A stretch of DNA of 64,000 bases, from NCBI GenBank assembly GCA_034359265.1, contig CP136896.1, positions 33,420,001 through 33,484,000 of the forward strand, given 5' to 3'. The position numbers and the translations under genes are program-made. How positions within the stretch are numbered: position 1 is the stretch's first letter; every line of letters starts with the position of its first letter. Under the pieces are notes generated by a model. It had not been told where the DNA came from. It did not search any database and saw only the letters and a list, made by a program, of their open reading frames with translations. The stretch is from Canna indica. Taxonomy: Eukaryota; Streptophyta; Magnoliopsida; Zingiberales; Cannaceae. Below, one piece after another: positions 11,359 to 22,469 of this stretch.

Positions 11359-11382
11359 CAACGGATAGTTTTCTATCCGTTG
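11359..11382 (+). promoter_or_regulatory. TATA-proximal hairpin, element A 5' LTR
   Basis: CAACGGATAG, loop TTTT, CTATCCGTTG: a perfect 10-bp stem ending 22 bp before the TATA box. The same structure is at 17577-17600 and a covarying one at 45390-45413. Confidence 0.7.
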
Positions 11383-11404
11383 AGCTATCGTTTCTTTGTG
11401 AGGG

Positions 11405-11412
11405 TATAAATA
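11405..11412 (+). promoter_or_regulatory. TATA box, element A 5' LTR
   Basis: TATAAATA in GAGGGTATAAATATAC. The same context recurs in the 3' LTR at 17623. Confidence 0.7.
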
Positions 11413-12199
11413 TACTTCATCTACTCCTTTTACTTCTTCTTCCTTGACTTCTACATATTTTATTGAGCAATTAAAAGGAAGTTTTAAGCCTTCCAAAAGA
11501 TTAGGTGCTTGCGCTCGATTCTTCCGCCGAGAACTTCTTCAAACGCACACTCTGCCTCAACTCGAAAATTGATTCAAGCTCTACGACTCGGCGAGTTGGA
11601 GGTTCCAAAGGCTTGAGAAAGAGCATTTATTCTTGGTTTTATTCTAAGCTCTTTTTCATTATAATTTTAACTCTTATTTGAACTCGTTTTTGTTTGAATT
11701 GGGTTTGTACGAAGACCGGGTGTTAGGTCTTCTTGATTGGAAGTGGTTACCTTGGTGCAAAGGTGTAAAGCCACTAGTGTAAACGTAGTGTTACTAGGAT
11801 TAGTCGAGTTGTCCCTTAGGGTTGAGGTGGAAGAGTGCTCTCGGTAAGAAGGAGAAGACTTCCAAGTGTGGAAGTGACTTAGGTCGAGAGTGCGACTCTT
11901 CGAGTCAAAGTCCTCTGTGTAAGGGAAACGAGAATTAATCTAGTAAAACTAGTTTGGAAATCCTAAGCGGGGTGCTTAAGTAGTGGAGTAGGCATTGGGG
12001 CCGAACCACTATAAATATTGTGTTTGCATTGTTATTTATTGTTGCTTGTGCTTAATTATTTATATTTCTTCCGCATCTAATCATTCAATTGTAAATTGCC
12101 TAAACGATTTAAGTAAATGGTTAAAAGTTGAATTTAGGCTAATTGAATTAGTAAACACACTACTCACCCCCCCTCTAGTGTTGCCATTTCGCCTACATT

Positions 12200-12211
12200 T
12201 GGTATCAAAGC
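12200..12211 (+). other. Primer-binding site, element A
   Basis: TGGTATCAAAGC, two bases after the LTR end. One change from TGGTATCAGAGC, the usual plant site complementary to initiator-methionine tRNA. Confidence 0.85.
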
Positions 12212-12265
12212 AGGTTCGTAGCTTGAGATTTCACCATCTCTTCTACACCTTGTCTCGATCTTGAA

Positions 12266-13679
12266 ATGACTCTAGAGTTGGTAGCGTCTATACCCCCTAG
12301 GTTCAATGAGTCAAACTTTGTTCTTTGGAAAAGAAGAATGTATACATTCTTAAAGACTCAAGGTTTAGTTGTTTTTAATATGGTAAAATCAAAATGCATA
12401 GAACCTAAGGAAAAAATGGATGCATGGACTCAAGAACAAATTAATAGGTTTGAACTAAATGCTAAGGCAACAAATTGCTTATATTGTTCCTTAGAAAATA
12501 ACATATTTGAAAAAGTCATGCATTGTTCTTCCGCATTTGATATCTGGGCAACATTAAACATGCTATATGATTTTGCAAAAATTGAAGAGATTATTACTTT
12601 TGATGAAGGTGGTGATGACAATGGTCACTCACCTACTACTAATCTCAATTTTGATGCCCATAGTGCTCCGAGTCAAAGAAGCAATTCTAAAAGTCGGAAG
12701 AGAAATGTAATTTGCCACTTGTGCAAAGAAAAAGGGCATGTGAGAAAAAACTGCCCTTCCATGAAGAACAAGACAAAGAAGAGGTCAAACACTTCCACAT
12801 CATCATCTTACTCAAGTGAAGCATCCTTTTACCATGACGATGAAGCCATCTTAAAGGAATGCCTCATGAATGATAACGATAAGGTATACTCCTCTCCTAG
12901 TCATGTTAATAATAATGATGATATTAACTCATCTAGTTCTCATGATTTTGATGAATTGATGGATGAGTACAAAATCATGTATGCCTTGATAATTAAAAAG
13001 GATAAAGAAAACAAAAAGTTAAAGAAAGAAAACTTAAGGCTTAGTTCTCATGTGCATGAACTAGAGAATGAAAAATTGAATACCAGTACAAATGTATCTT
13101 GTCATGATGATTTTAAGCTTGAAATTGAGAATTTAAAAAGTGAGGTAAAAGACTTGAAAAATGAAAATGAATGTTTGAAATCAAAAATGAAACTTAGGAG
13201 TAATGATTTGAAAAATGATTTCAAACTTGAAAATGAAAAATTGAAAGTTGAAAATAACATGTTGAAATCTCAAGTGCATGCATTGCACAAATCCATGAAT
13301 GATGTGAAAAATGAGATGGTGACTTTGAGTTGGAAAGTAAATACTTCCTCTTGTAATTCTAAGAATCAAAATGTCTCTTTTAGGAAACCTCAAAAGAAAA
13401 ATATTTTCTTTAAGAATGGTCATACTCATCATGCTTCACATGACAAGCATTCTAATGATAGATTTAATGTCCATAGCAAAAATAGAAAGAAAAAGTTTCA
13501 TGGACATTGCTTTTGTTGTGGTGTTTATGGCCATGCTATCCATGAGTGCTTTTAAAAGAAATCCAAGTGTTGCTAGAACACTTTGGATTCCTAGGCCAAC
13601 TCACCCCCAAGGACCCAAAGCTATTTGGGTACCAAAAGTGTCTTGTTCTTTTGTAGGGGGAGCCATCACACAAGGGTAA
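12266..13679 (+). CDS. Gag-like protein of element A (UBN2-type, two zinc knuckles)
   Basis: Structural nucleocapsid-type protein thought to package the element's RNA. The open frame 12266-13555 gives 429 residues. Residues 1-105 match the start of copia gag (PPRFNESNFVLWKRRM, FDIWATL). A CCHC knuckle lies at residues 150-163 (C-x2-C-x4-H-x4-C). A long Lys/Glu/Asn-rich coiled coil spans about 235-350. A second CCHC knuckle sits at 415-428. The frame then stops, but the neighbouring frame continues to 13679 with LWIPRPTHPQGPKAIWVPK, the motif that follows the knuckle in the sister copies, so a small frameshift has cut the tail. The central UBN2 part expected after the FDIWATL motif is absent. 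Element D has the same gap, so it is a family trait. No protease follows. Confidence 0.85.
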
Positions 13680-16600
13680 TGGAAATTGAAGAGTTGAAGT
13701 TGACCAAGAAATTGAAGGAATGATCCTTGCATGATTGCAACTTCAAAGTTTTCACCTAGACTAGATGTCTATGGTAAAGTTGGCATCAAACACTTTGGTA
13801 TCATCCTATACTTACTTGATTAAATTAGAGTTGGAGTTTTGATACATGCTATATATTAGTAGATTTTCCGCTCATGATATGCTTTTATAAAATGATTTTT
13901 GATTTTGATTTCCCGGTCTCCTCGGAGACCTATGTGGTCTGTAATGGGCCTAAGCGACCTTGCGATTTTAAATCGTAGGCTAATTATGGCCTTTCAGTTT
14001 TCAACCAATAGGAAGGGTTGGAGATCATGTTTTCATATTTATTACATTTGTGATCTCTTAAGATTCATTTTGGTATCACTTGATTCTATTTAAAATGGAT
14101 TTCAAACTATTTAGTAAAGTGAACTTTTATAATGATATTTGATGCTTCTCTTTGCTTTTTGGTTTGGTTAGCTTGCTAAGTAGCTATATTTTCTCTAAAA
14201 TATTAGTGTAGCTTACTTGCAAGTTATAAGTTTTTAGGAAGGCAAATAACTAGGAAGAAAAATATTAGTTTGGCAAATTATCATGAATAAGGTATAACTT
14301 TGATAAATTCAAATCTTAGTGTTATACCTCAATGCTTAAGCTTAAATAGTGTCTCAATACTCATGATTAGAAATGCATGTTAAATCCTTGAATTTTCATG
14401 AGTAGGTAGAATCTTAGCACTTAGGCAAATTTCATTAAATAAAACTTGCTCTAATTTGATACTTACTATTAGAGACATTCCTTTAAGTCTAAACTAGTTA
14501 AACATATTTTAGGGACCTTATTCATCAAATGCTTCATCTTAAGATCCCTTAGATTCATTTTGATATCATGAAAACTTTCTTAAAAATGAATATTTACTAT
14601 CTAGCATAGGTCAAGATTTTTAAATGAAACTTTGCATTGACCATTTGCTATTTAGAAAGTTAGCTTGCTAGTTGGCATCTTATTATTTCATTATGATACT
14701 AATGAAGCCCTCTTGCAAGTTAAGAAAGTGGCGAACATTGAAGGTTATGCTATCTAAAAGAAAACGAAAAGTAAATGACAAGTTTGGCAAAATCTATTGA
14801 AAGAGGTATGAATTTTTTTTTCAAAATCTTAACATAATTCTTGAATATTCATGCTTTAATGATGTCTCTATATACTCATGATTGTTTTTGCATGATAAAT
14901 GTTTGAAGTTTCATGAGTAGGCAAAATTTTGATAACTTAGGCAATTTCATGATATCTTGATTAATTGAATGAAACTTGCTCTAGGTTAAAATTCTTATTA
15001 GATACCTCATTTTGAGTAAACACCTAATGAATATGTTTAGAAACACATATCACATAAGTCAAGGTATTTAAAATTGAAAATTCATGTCTAGATGAACAAT
15101 GTGATAACTATATCACTTTAGGGGACTTAAGCTTGAAAAAGTTTGACCCAAGTCAACAAATTGACTTGAACACTTCATTTTAAGTCCAAACTTCATAAAC
15201 ATGTTTAGGAATAGGTATGACATGTTTCCAAGCATTTAGAGTGAAAAATTCATATGGATATGGATAAAATGACATAGAGGTGGTTTCATGAAAACCTTTT
15301 TTGAACCAAGTTGACCCAAGTCAACAAGTTGACTTAAAGGTCTCATTTTCAATCCATATTTAAGAAATATGTTTAAATTTACTCATGTTAGGTATCCATA
15401 GGTTTAAGTTTGAAAAATCATGAGTAAATGATAAGATTGAAACTTAGCAAGTTTCATGAAAACTAGTTTAGTGTTGAATGAAACCATGCTAGGTTGATAT
15501 CTTGACTTAAGGACATAATTTTCATTTCAAACTTGACATATACTCTTCACATGAACATCATGTGGTGTAATGAAAGTTTGAATGAAAATTGAACAAGTTT
15601 TAAAAAATAAATGAAAATTACAAAAATACCATTTCAATATTTTTTAACTGATTCTTGAAACTGCTCCTTCAATTAAAAATCTAGTTTTATCAGTAAAAAT
15701 TACAAAAAGTTTCATCAAGAATCTTATTTAAAATGGAATTTTGAAGTCGGATTTTGAAAACACAAAGTATCACTTATTTGAAATATCAATCTTTCCGATA
15801 CTTTGATCTTTCTTCAAAAACTTCAAATGAAAACTCATGTATACCATTTGGATTCCATTTCTAATATCACTCACACAATTTCTTGAGTAAAATCATTTCT
15901 AGGAATGATTTTGATATATTGGATGTTAGCTAGAAATATCTATTTGTTTATTAAAATCAATATAGGATGAAAAATGGTATTTGAAAATTCTTTTGAGTTC
16001 AAACTTTATACATGCATTTCAAATGACCATTCAACAATTGGTATCAAAAAATTTCGTCCAAAAATTGTAACCAAAAATTTTCATCGAAAATATGATTTTG
16101 TATAGATTTAAAAGTTTGAGTTTTGAAAACATGAAGTATAGTTTGACCTAAGTCAACAACATAACTTAAAAATTTCAGATTAAGCCCAAACTTGATTCAT
16201 AGATTTACATTCTCTCATGTTTAATGTCTAGATGCCTAAGTTTGAGAAAACATGAGTAGATAGCAAAACTTGATACTTAGCATTTTCATATTTTCATGCT
16301 TATTTCAAATGAAAATGTGCTAAGTTCATATTTGGATTAAATGACATTAGTTTCACTTCAAACTTGATATGCATGATTTAAATGACCATATCTTGATATG
16401 TTGAAAGTTTGAATGAAATCTAAAAATACCATGAAAAAGATATGAGAACATACATGATTTAATTTTTAATTCAAATATTTAGTTTTGAACATATCATGTA
16501 TGACCTTGTTTCATATTAAATATTTGTTTTCCATCCATTTAGTTGAGATTTTCATGTTTTATGAAAAATAATCTTTAGAGTCTCAACTTCATGAAAAAAT

Positions 16601-16871
16601 ATTTGTTCTTCGTCCCTTTGACTAGATTGATCTTTCTTGCCCTTTTTGATTGATGTCAAAAGGGGGAGAAATGTATAAGAAAAAGGGGGAGAAAAGTGTA
16701 GGAAAATTGAGGAGAAAATTATAAATAGGGGAGGAAAATATAGGAGATCCATGCATATAGATAAGGGGAGTTTATTTTCATAGATATGCATGTTGATAGG
16801 GGGAGAAATCCCTTAGTTGATATCCTCCATGCTTTAATGAATATATTTTCTTAAGGATGTTTGACATCATC
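13680..16871 (+). other. Element A post-gag non-coding region
   Basis: 3.2 kb, AT-rich, without a credible coding frame. Contains the structured segment at 13915-14020, then degenerate modules. A CATGAGTAGGCAAAA...TTAGGCAA...GAATGAAACTTGCTCTA block recurs near 14397, 14920, 15418 and 16250. A TTGACCCAAGTCAACAAGTT palindrome recurs near 15145, 15310 and 16145. A purine tract GTCAAAAGGGGGAGAAA at about 16656 resembles a second, internal PPT. Confidence 0.7.
13915..14020 (+). ncRNA. Conserved structured segment downstream of gag (putative RNA element)
   Basis: Three short stems in about 105 nt: GGTCTCC/GGAGACC (13915-13930), CGATTT/AAATCG (13963-13975) and CAACC/GGTTG (14002-14020). The segment is conserved in element B (32479-32592) and element D (minus strand, about 51694-51802), although the rest of the internal regions has diverged. 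Not a known RNA family. Possibly a packaging or dimerisation signal. Confidence 0.45.
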
Positions 16872-16885
16872 AAAAAGGGGAAGAT
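16872..16885 (+). other. Polypurine tract, element A
   Basis: AAAAAGGGGAAGAT directly before the 3' LTR. Confidence 0.85.
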
Positions 16886-18415
16886 TGTTGGCTTTAGGTT
16901 TTCAACCATTAGTCTTAATCTCGGTTTTGATGATAACAAACATGAAACTAATATTTCGTCGAGAAATCTTTTAGGTTCCATATCGAGTAGCGTTCGATGT
17001 CCTCGATCAGAAAAATTTGACAAATCGGAAAATCGCAAGGACATTGATCGTCGCGCTCGGGTTCGTCGTGGAAATTTCTCGAAGCTTGACGAGTGCACCA
17101 AAGACGTCTTGGATGAGTCCAAAGATCACATGGAAAGCTCTCCAAGTTGAAGCTTGTTGAAAGCCCGAACCCATAAATGAAGCGCGGAAGAAAAGGCTGA
17201 AAAAATCAAACTCAGCCTAGGTTCGGTCGACCAAGCGGTCGACCGAATAGTGTAAGTAATTGGTAGTAGCCAATTCGGTCGACCGGTCGGTTGAACGAAC
17301 ACTGCCGAAAACCAGCAGTGGCTACTTCGGTCGACTGGTCGGTCGACCGATAGAGGCCTAAAATGAGCAGAATGCTCATCGGTCGACCGAATTAAGGATC
17401 GCGCAGTCGCGTGAACCAGGCTCCATGAGTCGGTCGACCGATGGGTCGACCAAATATGGGATCGAGCGATTAGCGTCTGGGCGATCGACCCGTCGGTCAA
17501 CCGCACACAGAGAGGAAGCGGCGGTCACTTTGAGCGGTCGATCGGTCGGTCGACCGACCAATCGACCGGGCGTCTGCAACGGATAGTTTTCTATCCGTTG
17601 AGCTGCCATTTCTTCGTGAGGGTATAAATATACCTCATCTACTCCTTTTACTTCTTCTTCCTTGACTTCTACATATTTTATTGAGCAATTAAAAAGAAGT
17701 TTTAAGCCTTCTAAAAGATTAGGTGCTTGCGCTCGATTCTTCCGCAGAGAACTTCTTCAAGCGCACACTCTACCTCAACTCGAAAATTGATTCAAGCTCT
17801 ACGACTCGGCGAGTTGGAGGTTCCAAAGGCTAGAGAAAGAGCATTTATTCTTGGTTTTATTCTAAGCTCTTTTTCATTGTAATTTTAACTCTTATTTGAA
17901 CTCGTTTTTGTTTGAATTGGGTTTGTACGAAGACCGGGAGTTAGGTCTTCTTGATTGGAAGTGGTTACCTTGGTGCAAAACTGTAAAGCCACTTGTGTAA
18001 ATGTAGTGTTACTTGGATTAGTCGAGTTGTCCCTTAGGGTTGACATGGAAGAGTGCTCTCGGTGAGAAGGCGGAGACTTCCGGGTGTGGAAGTGCCTTAG
18101 ATTGAGAGTGCGACTCTTCGAGTCAAAGTCCTCTGTGTAAGGGGAACGAGAATTAATCTAGTAAAACTAGTTTGGAAATCCTAAGCCAGGTGCTTAGGTA
18201 GTGGAGTAGGCATTGGGGCCAAACCACTACAAATCTTGTGTTTGCATTGTTATTTATTGTTGCTTGTGCTTAATTGTTTATATCGCTTCTGCATATAATC
18301 ATTCAATCGTAAATTACCTAAACAATTTAAGTGAATGGTTAAAAGTTGAATTTAGGCTACTTGAACTAGTAAACATACTATTCACCCCCCCTCTAGTGTT
18401 GCCATTTCGCCTACA
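16886..18415 (+). repeat. Element A 3' LTR
   Basis: TGTTGGCTTTAGG...CGCCTACA. Palindrome cluster 17222-17572, hairpin 17577-17600, TATAAATA 17623-17630. Followed by target duplication GAGAG and the resumed gypsy-1 LTR. Confidence 0.92.
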
Positions 18416-18525
18416 GAGAGGAGCAGCCGCCAGCCGCAAAGCCAATCGCCAACCAGCCGCCCCTCTCCTCTCCCCTCTTGCAACCGCCAAGCCTAGCCGC
18501 CAAATCCAAACCCCCTTCCACTTTG

Positions 18526-18583
18526 TCTTCTTCTTCTTCTTCTTCTTCTTCTTCTTCTTCTTCTTCTTCTTCTTCTTCTTCTT
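18526..18583 (+). repeat. TCT/TTC microsatellite (~19 units)
   Basis: Uninterrupted trinucleotide run in the 5' LTR of gypsy-1, downstream of its TATA box. The equivalent place in the 3' LTR (about 28095) has only a short irregular pyrimidine run. Confidence 0.95.
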
Positions 18584-19869
18584 GTCTTTCCTCTCCCTTG
18601 GAAGCCAAGCCGTGGCTTGAGGAGGAGCCGCTGCCCCTCTTCTTCCTCTTCTTGGAGCTGGCGGCTTGAGAAGGAGCCGCTACCCCCTTTCCCCCTTGGT
18701 GGAGCCGAGCCGCTTTCTTTGATGTCGGATTTAGAGAACGCCACTTGGAATATCTTCTCCAATTCTTTTTCCTATTCATGTGAGTGGTTTTACCCCTCCT
18801 TTTTCTCGGGTTTCTTTCAAATTCTTGAAGCCGTTCTTGAAGGCGAGATGTTCTTGATTGGTTTTCGGACGATCTCTCGGATTATCGCCGTTCCTTTTTG
18901 ATTTTCCATGCTTCAGGAGGCCCTAAACCCTCCCCTATGGGGCTCGGCGGCCCTAGGATGATCCCCGGGGTGCTTGGCCAAGGTGGAGATGAGGGTGTCC
19001 TCAAGGTGTTCGATGAAATGCCTAAGTAAAAGGGTATAGGTTATCTTGCTATCTATGATTCAATTTGTTTATTAATTTGGATGCTTATAATATTGATGCA
19101 TGCTTTGATATAAATTCTGTGATTTTTGGAAATTTATTGTGGGTTTCAAAGATGGGATTTGATCTTGATGGCATGGGGGTTCTTGATATAAATTCTTGAT
19201 CTTAAAAGTTGGTTCTTGATTAATGATGGTTGTGATGTTTGTTAATTTTGTTTAACAAATATGGTTTTATGAGATTTAACTTAATGATTGTAAATCTGAT
19301 GTGATGGTAAATTAGGGATTTATATTCTATGAATTTTCGGATTTATTTCCTTATCATGCTGAAAATTTAATGTTGCTGGAATTTCATGCGAAGATGATGA
19401 ATCTGTATTGTTTTTGAAATACTTGTTGTGGTGTGTATAGTTTTTTGAACATAGTCATGTAGCCTATCATTTTGACCAGAAAACATAGTTTGGAAATATA
19501 GGACACACTCTGGAGACCAATTCGGATTAGTCACACCAATTTGGGGCTCAACAGTAAACTGAGAATAAAACCCTAAAACAAAACCCTAATTTTGGTGATG
19601 ATAAATTCTAATTGCATAATTAAAATGCAAGGGGCAGCATAATCTATTATGAACCAACAAATAAATGTATGCATGAAAAAAAACCTCATGCGTTTATGAC
19701 ATTACGGGTCTAGGAGTTGGGGTCGGGGTATTGGAGTGTTAGGACACTTCCCAATAAGGACACCCCTAAGATACCGTAGGAGAGAGTTGACTTAGGTCAT
19801 GTTGTGTCATATCTTTTCGAATGGCGGAGAGGCTCGTTGAGGAGCTGGATTGGGGGCTAGGCCTGGAAG

Positions 19870-20345
19870 GTTGGATGGCTAATTCTCAACTTGTGGAACA
19901 AGTTTGGATGGGCAAATCCTGATTGTTCCTGCGTATCTTGTGGAACAAGTTCGGATGGGCAAATCTCGATTATTCCCATGATTCTCTATTTAAACGGGTA
20001 AGTTCGGATGGGCGAATCTCGATTACTTCTACATTATTTATTTAGAACAAGTTCAGATGGGCAAATCTCGGTTGTTCCGGTTTAGCCTCGTAGAATAAGT
20101 TCGAATGGGCAAATCCCAATTATTTCCGAGGTATGGACTGGCAAATCTCGATCATTCCACTGAGATCTTAAAGGGGTAAGTTCGGATGGGCAAATCCCGA
20201 TTATGCCTGCGATATCTTAAAGGGGCAAATTCGGACGGGCGAATCCCGATTATCCTATGCGTCTCATGGAGCAAGTTCGGATAGGCCAATCCCGATTGCT
20301 CCCGAGTTTCTTTATATTAGGATAAGTTTAGAGGGCCATCCTGAT
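19870..20345 (+). repeat. Tandem sub-repeats in the gypsy-1 5' LTR
   Basis: About ten irregular units built on AAGTTCGGATGGGCAAATC followed by CCGATTRTTCC. The same unit occurs in fewer copies in the 3' LTR (29268-29470) and in both gypsy-2 LTRs (56115-56400 and 63695-63990). Confidence 0.85.
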
Positions 20346-21013
20346 TATCCTAGTATGTTTTGTTGCCTTAGGGCATGGTAGGCTTAGGCCTGTTGAACTT
20401 CACCATTTGGGTGTTGGCTGCCTTCGGGCAGGTGGTGGCCAGATGGCCTGTTAGCTGGTCACTCCCATGTGACCTCTCCTGCTTGAGTCAGGAGTTTTGC
20501 TTTATGCATCATATTTGTGTTTGGTTTTCCATGGGGGTTGGTATGTAGAACCGCTCACTGAGTTCTTTTGAACTCACCCGTTGTTGTTTGTTTTTGTTTT
20601 ACAGAACTTGACCGGTGACGTGGGCTGGAGCAGTTGGCGCGGCTAGAGGGCAGAGGAGCTACATTGATCTCATAGCAGTTATAGTTAGGGGTCGTAGTCG
20701 AGTCTGTAGTAGTTTTGTCATGCACTTGTGATTTGACGTTGGAGTTGTAGTCCCGTAGGGACATTCTTGTCTTTTATTCAGTTTTTATTTGTTAGGATGA
20801 ATCGTTGAACTTGATTTATTATTTCCGCACTTGAACTTTTTACTAAAAACTTTATTGTTTAATGAAATCTATTTTTTTGTTTCTCTTTATAATAAAAACT
20901 ATTGTTTCTTTCCGCTATCTTTTATGAGTTGACATGTGCATGAGTTAGGCTGCGGGGTATAGGCACGTATACCTTGGCCAGTCACGTGACCCTGAGTTTG
21001 GGGGGTGACAATG

Positions 21014-21025
21014 TGGTATCAGAGC
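21014..21025 (+). other. Primer-binding site, gypsy-1
   Basis: TGGTATCAGAGC, three bases after the LTR's TGACA end. Matches the initiator-methionine tRNA site. Confidence 0.85.
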
Positions 21026-21222
21026 ATGTGGTTCAGTCTGACTACGACCTACAGTTGTCACTGTATAGGGCATTGCTAGTGTGATAGTTTACGATAGGGA
21101 TATGTTATGAGATCAATAGGCTAAGTCTGCACCTCAATGCGACTTGTGGTTTAGTAACTTAACGACTTAGGGTGAATTAAATTATCTAATTTTGATATTT
21201 TCTTTCGGGTGATTCCAAATTG

Positions 21223-22450
21223 ATGGAGGCCTTTGATGCCGCAAGGAGCGGTAGTGACACCAAGTCTACTAAGCTCCGAGGCCGGGGCCGAGGTCGCAGG
21301 AGACTACTGTAGGCCCGAGAGGATATGGGACAGGATCCCATGGTTGTTCAGTTGCAGACCCAAGTGGTTGAACTAACTGAGGCGCTCCATAGGGAGCAAG
21401 AGCTGAGGCAGCAGCCACAACCAGTACTGGTAGCACCCGCAGCACCAGAGGTGGTCCAGCCAGTGGCACCGATGGTCAGAGCCCCCAGAGCACCTTCATA
21501 TGCAGATTTTATTGCATTCAGGCCACTAGAGTATACAGGGATAGATCAATGGGTGGAGGTCACCAATTTCCTAGGAGATTACTATGAGTTGTGCAAGTAG
21601 CTTGGTTGTTCTTCTGAGATGACCGCTCGACTGATCGGATTACAGCTGAGAGGTCCAGCCAGGGATTGACTTCACACCAGGAGGGACCGCAGAGCAGTAG
21701 ATGCACCACCCCTACTTGGGAGGAGTTTAAACCTGCTATGGTGGAGAAGTAACTGCCGATGAGCATCCGAGATAGGCGGGCGAAAGAGTTCGATCTACTA
21801 CGTCAGACGGGCAATATGTCGGTTATAGATTATGAGATGGAGTTCACTCGACTCTCGAAGTACCATCCCACCTTGATAGCCACAGAGACCGCCAGGATCA
21901 AGAGGTTTGTTGAGGGGTTGAGGCCGCAGATCGTCAGACTCATCCATTACACATAGGACACTTCCTTTGCTCGGGTTGTAGATGAGGCGCTCCAGAAAGA
22001 AGCACTGGTACCGACAGACATGCATGATGGTCCTGAGAAGAAAAAGTTTTGGCCCCAGCCTTCGGGGGATCGGCCAACTCACTCAGAGGGGACTTTCAGG
22101 ACAACGGATCCACTGCAGGGCGGAGGTCATAATAGTTCTAGAGGCCACATGGGTTCAGGACTAGGGGCATCATCTGGAGGTTCGTAGCGGAGACCTGGGC
22201 CGCAGTAGTGTAACCGATGCCACAGGAAGCACTAGGGGGATTACTGGGGATGTTCAGAGGTATGTTTCAGCTGTGGGCAGACTTGGCATTACAAAAAGGA
22301 TTGTCCTAGCAAGGGCAGTCAGTAGCCTTATTAGACCAGAGGAAAGGCACCGACGTCAGTGGGTTTCGTAGCTCAGATGGGTCAAACTCAGGGAGGAAGC
22401 CAGCGAGCTGGTGGTTCAGAGAGGCCCGCTGCATGGGTGTTTTCTATGAA
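21223..22450 (+). pseudogene. Gypsy-1 gag pseudogene
   Basis: Starts at the ATG of MEAFDAARSGSD and encodes the chromovirus gag domain in broken pieces (MGQDPMVVQLQTQVVELTEA; YEMEFTRLSKYHPTLIATET; FVEGLRPQIVRLIH), ending with a CCHC knuckle CFSCGQTWHYKKDC at 22264-22305. Several in-frame stops (around 21310, 21598, 21670, 21956 and 22185) prevent a full protein. The same reading with different breaks is seen in gypsy-2. Confidence 0.85.
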
Positions 22451-22469
22451 CTAAGAGGGCGCAGAGGCG

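Larger units (their letters stand above)
10757..12197 (+). repeat. Element A 5' LTR
   Basis: Starts TGTTGGCTTTAGG and ends GCCTACA. Contains TCGATCG/GGTCGACC palindromes (11095-11350), a perfect 10-bp-stem hairpin (11359-11382) and TATAAATA. Highly similar to 16886-18415, which has an extra ~60 bp in the palindrome cluster. Confidence 0.92.
10757..18415 (+). mobile_element. Element A: gag-only, non-autonomous copia-type LTR retrotransposon
   Basis: 5' LTR 10757-12197, PBS 12200-12211, gag from 12266, about 3.2 kb of non-coding DNA, PPT 16872-16885, 3' LTR 16886-18415. The target duplication GAGAG flanks it (10752-10756 and 18416-18420). The uninterrupted site is visible in the gypsy-1 3' LTR near 28005-28015. 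There is no protease, integrase, RT or RNase H frame. It would need enzymes supplied in trans. Confidence 0.92.
10372..21010 (+). repeat. Gypsy-1 5' LTR (split by element A)
   Basis: 10372-10756 plus 18416-21010, about 2975 bp net. Compared with its 3' partner (about 2495 bp) it is longer because of a TCT microsatellite (18526-18583), a ~110-bp segment near 18905-19025 missing from the other copy, and more copies of an internal repeat (19870-20345). Confidence 0.85.

Noticed and set aside
18411..18779. Open frames coding poly-Ser or poly-Glu
   Set aside because: Translations of the TCT microsatellite and GC-rich leader within the gypsy-1 LTR; absent in the other LTR copy.
21269..22082. Minus-strand open frames in gypsy-1
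   Set aside because: Complementary shadows of the gag reading frame; the same pattern appears opposite gypsy-2 gag.
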